DNA of 49,121 bases from Clostridiales bacterium (GCA_029265975.1 JAJUGN010000012.1:1-49121), one strand, 5' to 3'; positions 34,921 to 42,983 are shown, counted from the stretch's first letter. Program-made: numbers and translations. The notes: generated from the letters alone by a model not told the origin.

Positions 34921-34962
34921 AAAAAGCCATGTGCAGGCTGAACTGCTTGCACATGGCTTTTT
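34921..34962. terminator. Perfect 15-bp hairpin, bidirectional terminator-like
   Basis: Arms AAAAAGCCATGTGCA and TGCACATGGCTTTTT are exact complements around a 12-base loop, with A/T runs on both sides. There is no gene ending immediately beside it on either strand. It may insulate the hydrolase from read-through or end a short untranslated RNA. Confidence 0.65.
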
Positions 34963-35118
34963 GCAGCATATTTTACAGTCGGCACCAGCTTAATGCACAG
35001 AAAGCTTATTGCAGCCGTTTTTACCGGGCGGCGGCTGTATTGGCGTCTTTTCGCACTTCCGAAGCATGCCGCTTTCAGGGCCTTAAGCCGGTCAAAACAC
35101 ACTTATCCGATTTTCGTA

Positions 35119-35145
35119 ATACACGTCTCGGAGCCCGCATATAGT
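35119..35145 (+). promoter_or_regulatory. Candidate sigma-E promoter of spoIIID
   Basis: ATA at 35119-35121, a 16-base spacer, then CATATAGT at 35138-35145, close to the mother-cell sigma-E pattern (ATA, 16-18 bases, CATAnnnT). It lies about 60 bases before the gene. spoIIID is a known sigma-E target in Bacillus and clostridia. Confidence 0.55.
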
Positions 35146-35203
35146 AATTGTGTATAAGGCGGAGGCGTTACGCCGCAGCCCGAAAAGGTTGGGAGTGTTG
35201 TTT

Positions 35204-35452
35204 TTGAAAACTAACATCGAGGAACGTGCTTGCGATCTGGCAGTGTACATCATAGAGAATAAAGCGACGGTGCGCTCGGCCGCAAAGCAATTTGGAATTT
35301 CAAAATCAACCGTACATAAAGACCTTTCTGAACGCCTTGAGCGCGTCAACCGCGCTCTCTACGCTCAGGTCAAGGAAATACTTGATCTCAACAAGGCGGA
35401 ACGCCATATCAGGGGCGGCAACGCCACGAGAAGAAAATACAAAGGCGAATGA
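35204..35452 (+). CDS. spoIIID: Sporulation transcriptional regulator SpoIIID
   Basis: An 82-residue mother-cell DNA-binding protein. It has IEERACDLAVYIIENKATVR, then the helix-turn-helix AKQFGISKSTVHKDLSERL and the C-terminal LNKAERHIRGGNATRRKYK basic tail, all near-invariant in SpoIIID. A TTG start at 35204 is preferred since GGGAG lies eight bases upstream and the length then matches the family; an upstream ATG at 35150 would add 18 atypical residues. It regulates sigma-K-stage genes during sporulation and is good evidence that this organism belongs to a spore-forming lineage. Confidence 0.96.
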   Translation: MKTNIEERACDLAVYIIENKATVRSAAKQFGISKSTVHKDLSERLERVNRALYAQVKEILDLNKAERHIRGGNATRRKYKGE

Positions 35453-35591
35453 AAAACAAAGCGAAGAACACATGATACTATTTCCCGGACGGGAGCGCCC
35501 TTGTTTGCGGTCCTGCCCGGGGAAATATATTTTAAGGAAGAAGCGGAGGTTTAGCTCGAAACTCACGAAAAACGGATTTACGCAAAAAAAC

Positions 35592-35616
35592 GCCGCCCGC
35601 CGATACGGCGGGCGGC
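35592..35616 (-). terminator. Intrinsic terminator of the hydrogenase operon, with GCCGCCCGCCG arms
   Basis: Eleven-base perfect arms around an ATA loop. On the minus strand the stem is followed by G and seven Ts, a textbook terminator. It lies about 275 bases beyond hydA, on the far side of the repeat. The same 25-base palindrome recurs at 35811-35835. Confidence 0.75.
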
Positions 35617-35618
35617 AC

Positions 35619-35800
35619 AGCTTGTCAAAAGACTTGTTTACAGAAAAAAGCTTCGCAGAATTTCCGCCACGAATGGCGGAAATAAAGTCAAATCTGTCAT
35701 TTCCGGCGGCGTGTACGTCGGAAATGACACCTCTCATGACGGGCGCGGCAGAGCGGCCGTCATTAAGCCCCCCTTGTCAAAAAAGCCCTTTGGCTTTTTT
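35619..35800. repeat. Multi-hairpin dispersed repeat, copy 2 (inverted relative to copy 1)
   Basis: Reverse complement matches 1-184 almost throughout. This copy has a perfect TGTCATTTCCG/CGGAAATGACA stem and an ATTTCCGCC/GGCGGAAAT stem. It is flanked on both sides by the identical 25-base GCCGCCC palindrome (35592-35616 and 35811-35835). It fills the gap between convergent spoIIID and hydA. Short open frames across it are fragments with no family resemblance. Confidence 0.85.
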
Positions 35801-35810
35801 GACAGTCTGC

Positions 35811-35835
35811 GCCGCCCGCCGATACGGCGGGCGGC
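35811..35835. repeat. Second copy of the GCCGCCCGCCG palindrome
   Basis: Identical to 35592-35616, including the ATA loop and hence in the same orientation. Without a T-tract on either side it is unlikely to terminate alone; it brackets the 182-base repeat with its twin. Confidence 0.8.
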
Positions 35836-35888
35836 AGCTGTATCCGAAAATTTCCCCCTTCAAAGGAAACGCGCTATTTTTACGCCAT

Positions 35889-37616
35889 TTACTTTATCGA
35901 CCAGTACCACTGATTGGTGTGCAGCAGGTCGTGCGACTTGTGCGAAAGAGGCTTGTCTAGGAAGCTCTTGTAAAGCTCTATCACGTCGGGGTTCTCGTGA
36001 GAGAAGCGTATGTCGGCGGCCTTGTCAAGGCAGTACAGGCGCTCTCCGCGTATTCCCGCCAGCTCGCAGCCCTCTTTTATGGGCTGGCCGCCGCCGCCCG
36101 CGCAGCCGCCCGGACAGGCCATGATCTCGACGAAGTCGTAATGCGCCCTGCCGGCCTTTATATCCTCAATTATGCGTCTTGCGTTTGCAAGCCCGCTGGC
36201 CGCGGCGACTTTGACCTTTATGCCGTTTATGTCAAGGGTGCCGTCCCTGACGCCTTCCGTGCCGCGCACGAAGTTGAAAGCGTCGGCATCCGGGTTCTTG
36301 CCGGTGATGAGGTAGTAAGCGCTTCTGAGTGCGGCTTCCATAACGCCGCCGGTGGCTCCGAATATGACCGCGGCTCCGGTGCCCGTGCCGAGCGGCGAGT
36401 CGAACTCTTCCTCCTCGAGCATGGCGCAGTTTATGTGGCTGGCCCTGAGCATCCTGTCTATCTCCCGGGTCGTCAGCACAACGTCCACATCGTTGCCCGC
36501 GTCGGCGGAGTTGACTTCAGGCACCGCGCTTTCATACTTCTTTGCCGTACAGGGCATTACGGATACGCAGAATATCTTCTTCGGGTCTATGCCCCTCTTT
36601 TCCGCAAAATAGGTTTTAGCGACGGCGCCGAACATCTGCTGCGGCGACTTGGCAGAAGAAAGATGAGGAACCAGCTCGGGATACTCAAGCTTCAGGAAGC
36701 GGACCCAGCCCGGACAGCAGGATGTGAACATCGGTATCTTAGACTTGCCCGTCTTGTCCGTAAGGCGCTGAATAAGCTCGCTGCCCTCCTCCATTATCGT
36801 GAGGTCGGCGGTAAAATTGGTATCGAAAACATAGTCGGCTCCGAGAGCGCGGAAGGCTGCAGCCATCCTTTTTACGGTGGCCTGCTCCGGCGTTATTCCG
36901 AGACCGTCGCCCCAGGCGGCTCTGACGGCGGGCGCAACCTGAACCACCACGATCTTGTCGGGGTCCGCGATAGCGTCGAATACCTTTTCCGTGTCGTCTC
37001 TCTCCCTGAGAGCTCCGACAGGGCATCTCGTGATGCACTGGCCGCAGTATACGCAGTTCACGTCCGAGAGTTTGGCTCCGCCCCTTACCCTGACCTCGGT
37101 GCGGGTGCCGGTGCCGCCGATTTCCCATACGCCAAGCGACTGGATGTTCTCGCAGACATACACGCAGCGCATGCATTTAACACATTTTGAGGATTCTCTG
37201 ATAAGCGGGAGCTTTCCGTCCCATTTATTTACCTTGGCTTCCTTGCAGTAGTGCTGGTCGATGATGTTGAGATCGTTTGCCAGTGTCTGAAGGCTGCAGT
37301 TGCCGCTGCGGACGCATGTCGGGCAGTTGCAGTCGTGCTTTGAAAGCATAAGCTCGACATTTATTTTTCTCGCGCTTCTTACTCTTGGCGAATTTGTTTC
37401 TATGACCATGCCTTCCTCGACTATTGTATTGCAGGAGGCGCAAAGCTTGTCGTTGCCTTCAATTTCTACGATGCAGACGCGGCAGGCGCCTATATCGGTT
37501 ATGTTCTTGAGATAGCAGAGGGTGGGGATGAATATTCCCGCTTCCCTTGCGGCTTCCAGTATGGTAGCCCCTTCTTTAGCCTGTATCTCTTTGCCGTTAA
37601 TTGTGATGTTTACCAT
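35889..37616 (-). CDS. hydA: [FeFe] hydrogenase catalytic subunit, multi-cluster type
   Basis: A 575-residue cytoplasmic hydrogenase. The N-terminal [2Fe-2S] domain has CYLKNITDIGACRVC, and the His-ligated 4Fe-4S site HDCNCPTCVRSGNC follows (about residues 95-110). Two ferredoxin clusters come next (CVKCMRCVYVC and CVYCGQCITRCPVGA). The H-cluster motifs are all present: TSCCPGW, MPCTAKKYE and MACPGGCAGGGGQP. It ends with TAA and overlaps the upstream gene by seven bases. With the GltD-like partner it matches the group A2 arrangement, thought to exchange electrons between H2 and NAD(P)(H). Confidence 0.95.
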   Translation of the reverse strand: MVNITINGKEIQAKEGATILEAAREAGIFIPTLCYLKNITDIGACRVCIVEIEGNDKLCASCNTIVEEGMVIETNSPRVRSARKINVELMLSKHDCNCPTCVRSGNCSLQTLANDLNIIDQHYCKEAKVNKWDGKLPLIRESSKCVKCMRCVYVCENIQSLGVWEIGGTGTRTEVRVRGGAKLSDVNCVYCGQCITRCPVGALRERDDTEKVFDAIADPDKIVVVQVAPAVRAAWGDGLGITPEQATVKRMAAAFRALGADYVFDTNFTADLTIMEEGSELIQRLTDKTGKSKIPMFTSCCPGWVRFLKLEYPELVPHLSSAKSPQQMFGAVAKTYFAEKRGIDPKKIFCVSVMPCTAKKYESAVPEVNSADAGNDVDVVLTTREIDRMLRASHINCAMLEEEEFDSPLGTGTGAAVIFGATGGVMEAALRSAYYLITGKNPDADAFNFVRGTEGVRDGTLDINGIKVKVAAASGLANARRIIEDIKAGRAHYDFVEIMACPGGCAGGGGQPIKEGCELAGIRGERLYCLDKAADIRFSHENPDVIELYKSFLDKPLSHKSHDLLHTNQWYWSIK

Positions 37617-39439
37617 TTATACTGTCTGCCTCCCTTCATAGATCCGCAACCGTAGTGGTCGCAGCGCAGGCATCTTGAGCATTCCTGCTTTGCCTCTTCT
37701 TCCGAAAGCCCCTGCTCCATCAGCTCGAAATCGTTCTTTCTTTCGTAGGAAGCTCTCTCTCTCATGTTTGCTCTGCCCGTCGCGGGCCTGAACAGGTAGG
37801 AGGCGGGAGGAATTTCAACGTCAGCCGTGATTTCCGTATGAGTGCCGAAATACGCGTCGATATTGGCGGCCGCAACCTTGCCGGCCTCGATGGCCTTGAT
37901 GACCGTAGCGGGTCCGAACACACAGTCTCCGCCCGAGAACACGCCGGGAAGCTCGGGAACATACGCGGCGTTGTCAGTCTGGAGCTGCTCCCATTTTACG
38001 GGCATTCCGTTTGCGGCGAAGTGCGCGGAGTCTACCGCCTGGCCGATTGCGATTATGATGTAGTCGCAGGGAATCCTTTCCTCGGGCTTATCCGCGCTGT
38101 TCGGCTTAGGACGGCCCCTGTCGTACTCGCCGATTATCTGCGGCTGAACTATAAGCGCCGTGACGTTTTCGTTTTCGTCGCTCTCTATCCTTACGGGGGC
38201 CATAAGCTGGAGTATCTCGGCGCCTTCGGCTATCGCGCCCTCTATTTCGTCGGGCAGAGCCGTCATGTCCTTCTGTCTTCTGCGGTATACGCAGGTTACG
38301 TTCTTGGCGCCGAGGCGTATGGATGTGCGGGTTGCGTCCATAGCCACGTTTCCGCCGCCGATGATGACTACGTTCTTGCCCTTAAAGTCGAGCTTCGTGC
38401 CCTCGCCGAGCGTTCTGAGCAGCTCGACGGCGGACATTACGCCCTTGCTGTCCTCGCCCTTGACGCCGAGTTTCTTGTGCGCGTGAGCGCCTATTGATAT
38501 GTACACGCTGTCAAACTTCGCCCTGAGGTCGGCCATCGTCATGTCCGTTCCGATGTCGACGCCCGTTTTGACGTCTATTCCCAGCGAGAGTATCACATTG
38601 ATGTCAGCGTCGAGATAATCGTCGGGCAGCCTGTAGCTCGGTATCCCGTAGCGGAGCATGCCGCCGAGCTTTTTCCTCTTTTCAAATATCGTCACCTTGT
38701 GTCCCATAAGCGTAAGGAAGTAGGCGGCGGTGAGTCCGGCGGGTCCGCCGCCTACGACGGCGACGGTCTTGCCGGTGGACGGGGCGGGCTTCGGGGCGGG
38801 CACATATCCCGCGTGATCAATCGCGAAGCGCTTGAGCCCGCGGATATTGATAGCGTCGTCAACTATGCCCCTGCGGCAGTGAGTTTCGCAGGGATGCTCG
38901 CATATGAGTCCGCATACGGCGGGCAGGGGATTGTCCTTTCTTATCAGGCGTACTGCGTCGGCATATCTGCCCACGCCTATCAGCGCGACATATCCGGGCA
39001 CGTCGACGTGCGCCGGGCAGAGCGCCATGCAGGGTACGGCGTCGAAGGAGGCTATGCAGCAGTCCTTCTCGACATGGGACATGTAATCGTCCTTGAACGC
39101 GGCAAGGCTGTCCAGCGCTAGCCGCGCCGCCTCGAAGCCTATTGCGCAGTCCGCCGAGTCCTTGATAGCCAGCGCCGTCTTTTCAAACAGGACTATGTCT
39201 TCCTTTGTTCCGTTCCCTTCAAATATCCTCTCGAGTATAGTCGCAAGCTCGCTTAGACCTATTCGGCAGGGCACGCATTTTCCGCAGCTCTGAGCCACGC
39301 AGAGCCTGAGAAAAGCGGCCGTGACCTCCGCCGGACAGTTCCCTCTCGGGGAGGTTAACACTCGGCGCGAAAGGTCCCCGCAGATCTCGTCCATGGTTTT
39401 CCACGCGCGGTTTGTAGTTCTAAATTCAAGACGGTTCAT
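37610..39439 (-). CDS. NuoF C-terminal domain fused to glutamate-synthase-beta (GltD)-like oxidoreductase
   Basis: A 609-residue electron-transfer protein. Residues 1-130 resemble only the C-terminal 4Fe-4S helical bundle of NuoF/HydB (SCGKCVPCRIGL, SADCAIGF); the FMN/NADH domain is absent. From about residue 130 it is GltD-like: Fe-S region with CMALCPAHVDVPGY and CGLICEHPCETHCRRG, FAD motif VAVVGGGPAGLTAAYF (about residue 227) and NADPH motif VVIIGGGNVAMDATR (about residue 365), then SGGDCVFGPATVIKAI. The C-terminus adds CSRCLRCDHYGCG. It should pass electrons between NAD(P)H and HydA. No GltB large subunit follows. Confidence 0.92.
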   Translation of the reverse strand: MNRLEFRTTNRAWKTMDEICGDLSRRVLTSPRGNCPAEVTAAFLRLCVAQSCGKCVPCRIGLSELATILERIFEGNGTKEDIVLFEKTALAIKDSADCAIGFEAARLALDSLAAFKDDYMSHVEKDCCIASFDAVPCMALCPAHVDVPGYVALIGVGRYADAVRLIRKDNPLPAVCGLICEHPCETHCRRGIVDDAINIRGLKRFAIDHAGYVPAPKPAPSTGKTVAVVGGGPAGLTAAYFLTLMGHKVTIFEKRKKLGGMLRYGIPSYRLPDDYLDADINVILSLGIDVKTGVDIGTDMTMADLRAKFDSVYISIGAHAHKKLGVKGEDSKGVMSAVELLRTLGEGTKLDFKGKNVVIIGGGNVAMDATRTSIRLGAKNVTCVYRRRQKDMTALPDEIEGAIAEGAEILQLMAPVRIESDENENVTALIVQPQIIGEYDRGRPKPNSADKPEERIPCDYIIIAIGQAVDSAHFAANGMPVKWEQLQTDNAAYVPELPGVFSGGDCVFGPATVIKAIEAGKVAAANIDAYFGTHTEITADVEIPPASYLFRPATGRANMRERASYERKNDFELMEQGLSEEEAKQECSRCLRCDHYGCGSMKGGRQYKW

Positions 39440-39497
39440 AATAATTCTCCCTCGAATTGTTCTAATGTAATCAATAATAGCATCGCAGAAGACAGTA

Positions 39498-39518
39498 TTT
39501 TATAATTTTATTACAAAA
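39498..39518. promoter_or_regulatory. AT-rich palindrome upstream of the hydrogenase operon
   Basis: TTTTATAAT-TTT-ATTACAAAA has nine-base arms with one mismatch, 59 bases before the first ATG, in the expected promoter zone. It resembles a redox-regulator (Rex-type) operator in layout but not exactly in sequence. Confidence 0.35.
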
Positions 39519-39710
39519 CTTTATAAATTTATTTGAAATAGATAAAAAGATACGGATTGGCATCCGTAGAAATTGATAATTATGTACCGATATTTTTATC
39601 TCCATTTAAGATTTTTTGCTCGAAAGCGCTTTCAGCGTTTGGCTTTCCATCGCCGGCGCTGTAACAGTTCGCGGCGCAGCTATAATATTCCCCAGCTAAG
39701 AAGCACCCGC

Positions 39711-39751
39711 GCAAAGCAAAAAGCGCCCCTTGCCGGCGCTTTTTGCTTTGC
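39711..39751 (-). terminator. Terminator of the acyltransferase operon
   Basis: Seventeen-base perfect arms GCAAAGCAAAAAGCGCC and GGCGCTTTTTGCTTTGC around a seven-base loop, 27 bases beyond the acyltransferase stop on the minus strand. The A/T run is inside the stem. Confidence 0.8.
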
Positions 39752-39777
39752 AATATATTGTTTTCATCAACGGCCAC

Positions 39778-40899
39778 TTACGGGCTCGGTTTCTCCGATA
39801 TAACGCCCGGTTTTTTGTAAAAACTTTGCCCGGTTCCGTACAGCAGCGTTCGTATCACCGGTATTCTTACCGTTATCTCATAAAAGAAAAAAGCGGCGCC
39901 GAAGCTGATCGGCAGCAGCAGCAGATATAGCGCCGCCATAGGGGGCTTCAGATATGTAAGGATGAAGTAAGCCGCGGTTACCTGAAGCGGATAGTGGCAT
40001 ACATAGATGCCGAAGCTGCGCTTATTAAGGTTTTTGGTGAAGGCATTGCTGAAATCAAAATACTTCTGCCCGCACCCGAGGATTGCCAGTATCATTGTCC
40101 ATAGGTAAAGATTTGTGAGCGGATGCTTGAGGCACGCGTCGGAGGCATAATCCTTCCCGAAAAAGTACCAAACCTCTACGCAGCCCAGAACAAGAGCGGC
40201 CGCGAGGAGCGGCAGAGCGTACCTTTTTGTTTTCTCCAGCACGGCGTCGTGAGAAAACACATAGTAGCCCAAAAGGAAAACAAACCAGTATATTCCGTTC
40301 CTGAAAACTATAACGAGCGGCGTGTTAAGCACATACGAGGAAGCCCATACAGGCAGCGCAAGCGACAGCAGAAGCGGCATTCCGGCTCTGCCCGCAAGCG
40401 CCCAAAGTCTGTCTTTCCGATCCAGCCTCCGCATAAGGAGCAAAAGCACGGACCCTAAAAAGAGCTCAAGCAGAAACCACTGCGGTCCTATATTGAGGCT
40501 GTAAAACAGATATTTGACGACAGGCGAAACCTCCCTGCCCCCGAAAAAATCCACATACCTCGAGGTAACCCAGCCGTTCAGCCAGCCCAGCAGGAAAACG
40601 CCGCCGAAAAAGGGCAGAACGAGCTTTCCCAGCCTCTCCCTCAAAAAGTGCTTTTCGCCCCTCTTCTGAAGCGAGTATCTGGCGCTTATGCCCGCCACAA
40701 GAAACATGAGACACATTATCCACGGGTACACGAAATAGCAGATCGCGTCCGCTTCCCTGATACCCCTCACCGGGATATTGCTCACCACTCCCGCACTGTT
40801 GAATATATAGGCTATATGGTACACTACCACCAGCACAATAGCAGCAGAGCGGATATTGTCAAGAAAGTATCTTCTTTCCCCAGCCCTCTCCTCCGGCAT
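39778..40899 (-). CDS. Membrane acyltransferase, acyltransferase-3 family
   Basis: A 373-residue membrane protein with about ten hydrophobic segments. RRYFLDNIRSAAIVLVVVYHIAYIF at the N-terminus carries the conserved arginine and histidine of the acyltransferase-3 (OafA/OatA core) family, and RSFGIYVCHYPLQ is the usual C-terminal motif. It lacks the extracellular SGNH esterase domain of OatA. Such proteins acetylate or succinylate cell-surface sugars. Starts three bases after the AbrB-type gene ends, so the two form an operon. Confidence 0.88.
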   Translation of the reverse strand: MPEERAGERRYFLDNIRSAAIVLVVVYHIAYIFNSAGVVSNIPVRGIREADAICYFVYPWIMCLMFLVAGISARYSLQKRGEKHFLRERLGKLVLPFFGGVFLLGWLNGWVTSRYVDFFGGREVSPVVKYLFYSLNIGPQWFLLELFLGSVLLLLMRRLDRKDRLWALAGRAGMPLLLSLALPVWASSYVLNTPLVIVFRNGIYWFVFLLGYYVFSHDAVLEKTKRYALPLLAAALVLGCVEVWYFFGKDYASDACLKHPLTNLYLWTMILAILGCGQKYFDFSNAFTKNLNKRSFGIYVCHYPLQVTAAYFILTYLKPPMAALYLLLLPISFGAAFFFYEITVRIPVIRTLLYGTGQSFYKKPGVISEKPSP

Positions 40900-40901
40900 C
40901 T

Positions 40902-41129
40902 TCAGCCCTCCTCGCTTTCACCCGGCAGATTTCCCGAGAATATTGCCTGGGAAAGCTGTGCGAACATGTCCTGCGGCGGTATCGCTATGCCCCGCTTTTC
41001 GTCCGCAAGGATAATAAGCGTATCTCCCGGCTTGATGCCGAAAAGCTCTCTCGCCTCCTTGGGTATTACAAACTGTCCTTTTTCTCCGACCTTTACTGTC
41101 CACGCGTATTTACCCTTCGGGCCGTTCAT
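40902..41129 (-). CDS. AbrB/SpoVT-family DNA-binding protein
   Basis: A 75-residue swapped-hairpin protein. The segment VGEKGQFVIPKEARELFGIKPGDTLIILADE (about residues 14-44) is the AbrB/MazE-type DNA-binding fold; the last 25 residues are unique. Single-domain members act as transition-state regulators or as antitoxins. No toxin gene is adjacent; the partner here is a membrane acyltransferase, so it may autoregulate this two-gene operon. Confidence 0.88.
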   Translation of the reverse strand: MNGPKGKYAWTVKVGEKGQFVIPKEARELFGIKPGDTLIILADEKRGIAIPPQDMFAQLSQAIFSGNLPGESEEG

Positions 41130-41230
41130 TGCATTTCCTCGCCTTTATTAAGTATGATTAGTATGAATTGTATTGCAAGAATAACAAGTATGAAAACGCT
41201 TGTCAACTATTTTTTTGAAAATCGTGAAAA

Positions 41231-41258
41231 AGCCGCCCGACACCTTAGGCGGACGGCT
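41231..41258 (-). terminator. Hairpin of the GCCGCCCG family with minus-strand T run
   Basis: AGCCGCCCG pairs with CGGACGGCT with one mismatch and is followed on the minus strand by TTTTTC. There is no gene just upstream on that strand, so it may end a short RNA or back up the transporter terminator. It shares AAAAGCCGCCCGACA with the hairpin at 43549-43580. Confidence 0.5.
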
Positions 41259-41370
41259 CAGCCGGAGCGAAAGCTCCCGCATTTATATTAATTTATACCC
41301 TTAATAAACATTGCTTTACCGAATCCGGCTTCATGCTTCGCGCCGAACTCATTACTCGTTTTATTTCGCA

Positions 41371-41421
41371 TTGGCTTCAAATTATCGAAGGGTTTTTACA
41401 CCTTCTCTAATTTGAAGCCAA
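41371..41421. repeat. Long inverted repeat in the transporter/AbrB gap
   Basis: Perfect 14-base arms TTGGCTTCAAATTA (41371-41384) and TAATTTGAAGCCAA (41408-41421), with an inner GAAGG/CCTTC stem. It could be a protein-binding site or an RNA stem; the A-rich sequence following on the plus strand is not on the coding side. Confidence 0.6.
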
Positions 41422-41433
41422 AAATAAAAGAGC

Positions 41434-41461
41434 GGAGGGGCCGCTGAAAATCGGCCCCTCC
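41434..41461 (-). terminator. Terminator of the anion transporter gene
   Basis: Ten-base arms GGAGGGGCCG and CGGCCCCTCC with an eight-base loop, then CTCTTTTATTTTT on the minus strand, 25 bases past the transporter stop. Confidence 0.88.
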
Positions 41462-41486
41462 GGATTTTTTAAGCCTTATTCAGAAG

Positions 41487-42983
41487 CTAAAGTATGTATC
41501 CGAGCAGAGAAACAACCGCTGTATTTACAATGATTTCGACAATAATCGCGAGCAGTCCCTTTGTCCAAATCCACCTGTTAGGCATCGATTCCCTTGACAG
41601 CAGCAGCGGGGCGGTGGTATAAGCGGCGACCGTCAGGTACGCCGTCATTGAGGCTATGCACATTCCTACGCAGAGCGGCTGAATATTTATGCCCTGATCC
41701 ATATAGGTGACCGCAAACGGCGCCATAATGGTTGCTACGATCACGCCGGTGGCGAGATTGGAAAAGAAGTTCGTTATAAAGCTGCAGAGAAGTACCGCCA
41801 GAAGGACAAACATCGGCCAGCTCATATTTTTTACCAACGGGCCGATAATCTGCGTGAGCCATGCCTGGATGCCCGTTTCCTTGCTGCTAAGCGCGCCGCC
41901 CAGCACGAGGAGTGAGCCTACCGAGATTATAAGATACCAGAAAACGCCTTCCTTGAAAATCGTCTCCGTCACGAATATGCGTCTGCCCTTTACCCTAATG
42001 TTTGATAAAACGACGACGACAAGCGCGAACCACACAGGAAGCGAAAGCATTTCGAGCCATTTTCTCAGCCCGTTGGAAGCGGGGAGGATCATTATAAGTA
42101 TCGGCTGCATAAGGCCGATAACGAAAGCCGAAAGAAAAATCTTCTGATCCGTGGTGAGGGTGCAGTCCTCTTTCGACATGCCCTCCACCTTCGTCGGGTC
42201 AAACGAGCCGGACTTAGAATAATCCACTCTGAATATAAACCTCATGGCAGATACATAGCAGACGATGAAGACAAGCTCCACGGCTACGGCTATTACGATA
42301 TGCAGCCCGTATGAAAATTGGTAGGCCGTGCCCTTGAGAGATCCGCTGAAGGTGGCGACAATCGATGAGATTATCATGTTATGAGGGAAAACGGCGAGTC
42401 CGAGTATAACCATCATATAGCAGCCGAGTATAAGGAAGCGCGGGTATTCGTCGTCCTTTTTATAGCCCTGCACCTGTGTGATGCCGTCTACTAGAGGAAA
42501 GGCAAACAGAATTCCGGCGGTTGAATTGACAAGGCAGCCGACCACCATAAAGCCCAGCATCAGCGCCATCGTGAACAGGAAAGGGCTTTTTCGCGCAAAC
42601 CTCGACGAAATTATTTTTTTGGCTATTACGTTTGCCGTTCCGCTTGAAACAAGTCCAGCCGCGACGGCCATTATAAACATGAGCTGAAGTACGGTTGCGT
42701 TGCCGAGAAAGGACGTCATCAGCGTTGACGCGGGGGCGTAGCCCACCCATACGAGGGCGCAGAAGGAAAGAATGCTCGGCCACATCAGGCCGTTTCCGCT
42801 TACGATAAGAAGAATTGTGCCCGCAAATACCCCTAATACGGCCACTCCCTTCTGCGTAACCGGGCCCCAGGGCGGCACAACGTACCCGAATGCCGTCATG
42901 AGGAAAAGACTGATCAGAATAGGAATCCAGTGCTTAATGTCGATTTTTCGCTTCGCTTTTACTGTATCCAAAATTTTGCACAT
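41487..42983 (-). CDS. Divalent-anion:Na+ symporter (DASS/SLC13-like) permease
   Basis: A 498-residue membrane protein with roughly 11-13 hydrophobic segments. The paired re-entrant-type motifs CLVNSTAGILFAFPL (about residues 150-165) and FITNFFSNLATGVIVA (about residues 400-415) match the substrate/sodium sites of the SLC13/CitT/DASS superfamily. Likely substrates are di- or tricarboxylates or sulfate-like anions. Monocistronic, ending in TAG, with its own terminator. A long AT-rich upstream region suggests separate regulation. Confidence 0.85.
   Translation of the reverse strand: MCKILDTVKAKRKIDIKHWIPILISLFLMTAFGYVVPPWGPVTQKGVAVLGVFAGTILLIVSGNGLMWPSILSFCALVWVGYAPASTLMTSFLGNATVLQLMFIMAVAAGLVSSGTANVIAKKIISSRFARKSPFLFTMALMLGFMVVGCLVNSTAGILFAFPLVDGITQVQGYKKDDEYPRFLILGCYMMVILGLAVFPHNMIISSIVATFSGSLKGTAYQFSYGLHIVIAVAVELVFIVCYVSAMRFIFRVDYSKSGSFDPTKVEGMSKEDCTLTTDQKIFLSAFVIGLMQPILIMILPASNGLRKWLEMLSLPVWFALVVVVLSNIRVKGRRIFVTETIFKEGVFWYLIISVGSLLVLGGALSSKETGIQAWLTQIIGPLVKNMSWPMFVLLAVLLCSFITNFFSNLATGVIVATIMAPFAVTYMDQGINIQPLCVGMCIASMTAYLTVAAYTTAPLLLSRESMPNRWIWTKGLLAIIVEIIVNTAVVSLLGYIL

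Larger units (their letters stand above)
34843..35203. other. Intergenic region between hydrolase and spoIIID
   Basis: No gene is visible in these 361 bases. They hold the hydrolase promoter, the perfect hairpin at 34921-34962, a weaker stem near 35009-35035 (GCAGCCG pairing with CGGCTGT), and the candidate sigma-E promoter of spoIIID. Confidence 0.55.
41130..41486. other. Hairpin-rich intergenic region between abrB-like gene and the transporter
   Basis: No protein is visible in these 357 bases. Going in the minus direction there are three strong hairpins (41434-41461, 41371-41421, 41231-41258) plus a small GGAGC-GAAA-GCTCC tetraloop at 41264-41277. The promoter of the AbrB gene should lie between 41130 and 41230, where an AT-rich stretch is seen. 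Confidence 0.6.

Noticed and set aside
35592-35835. CRISPR array from two identical 25-base palindromes
   Set aside because: Only two copies with a 194-base interval that is itself a repeat found elsewhere; no spacer series or cas genes.
35292-35960. Open frames running from spoIIID through the multi-hairpin repeat
   Set aside because: They cross spoIIID in another frame and then the repeat and terminators; the protein has no family features.
35997-37190. Plus-strand 397-codon frame opposite hydA
   Set aside because: Antisense to the hydrogenase with all H-cluster motifs; composition is that of a shadow.
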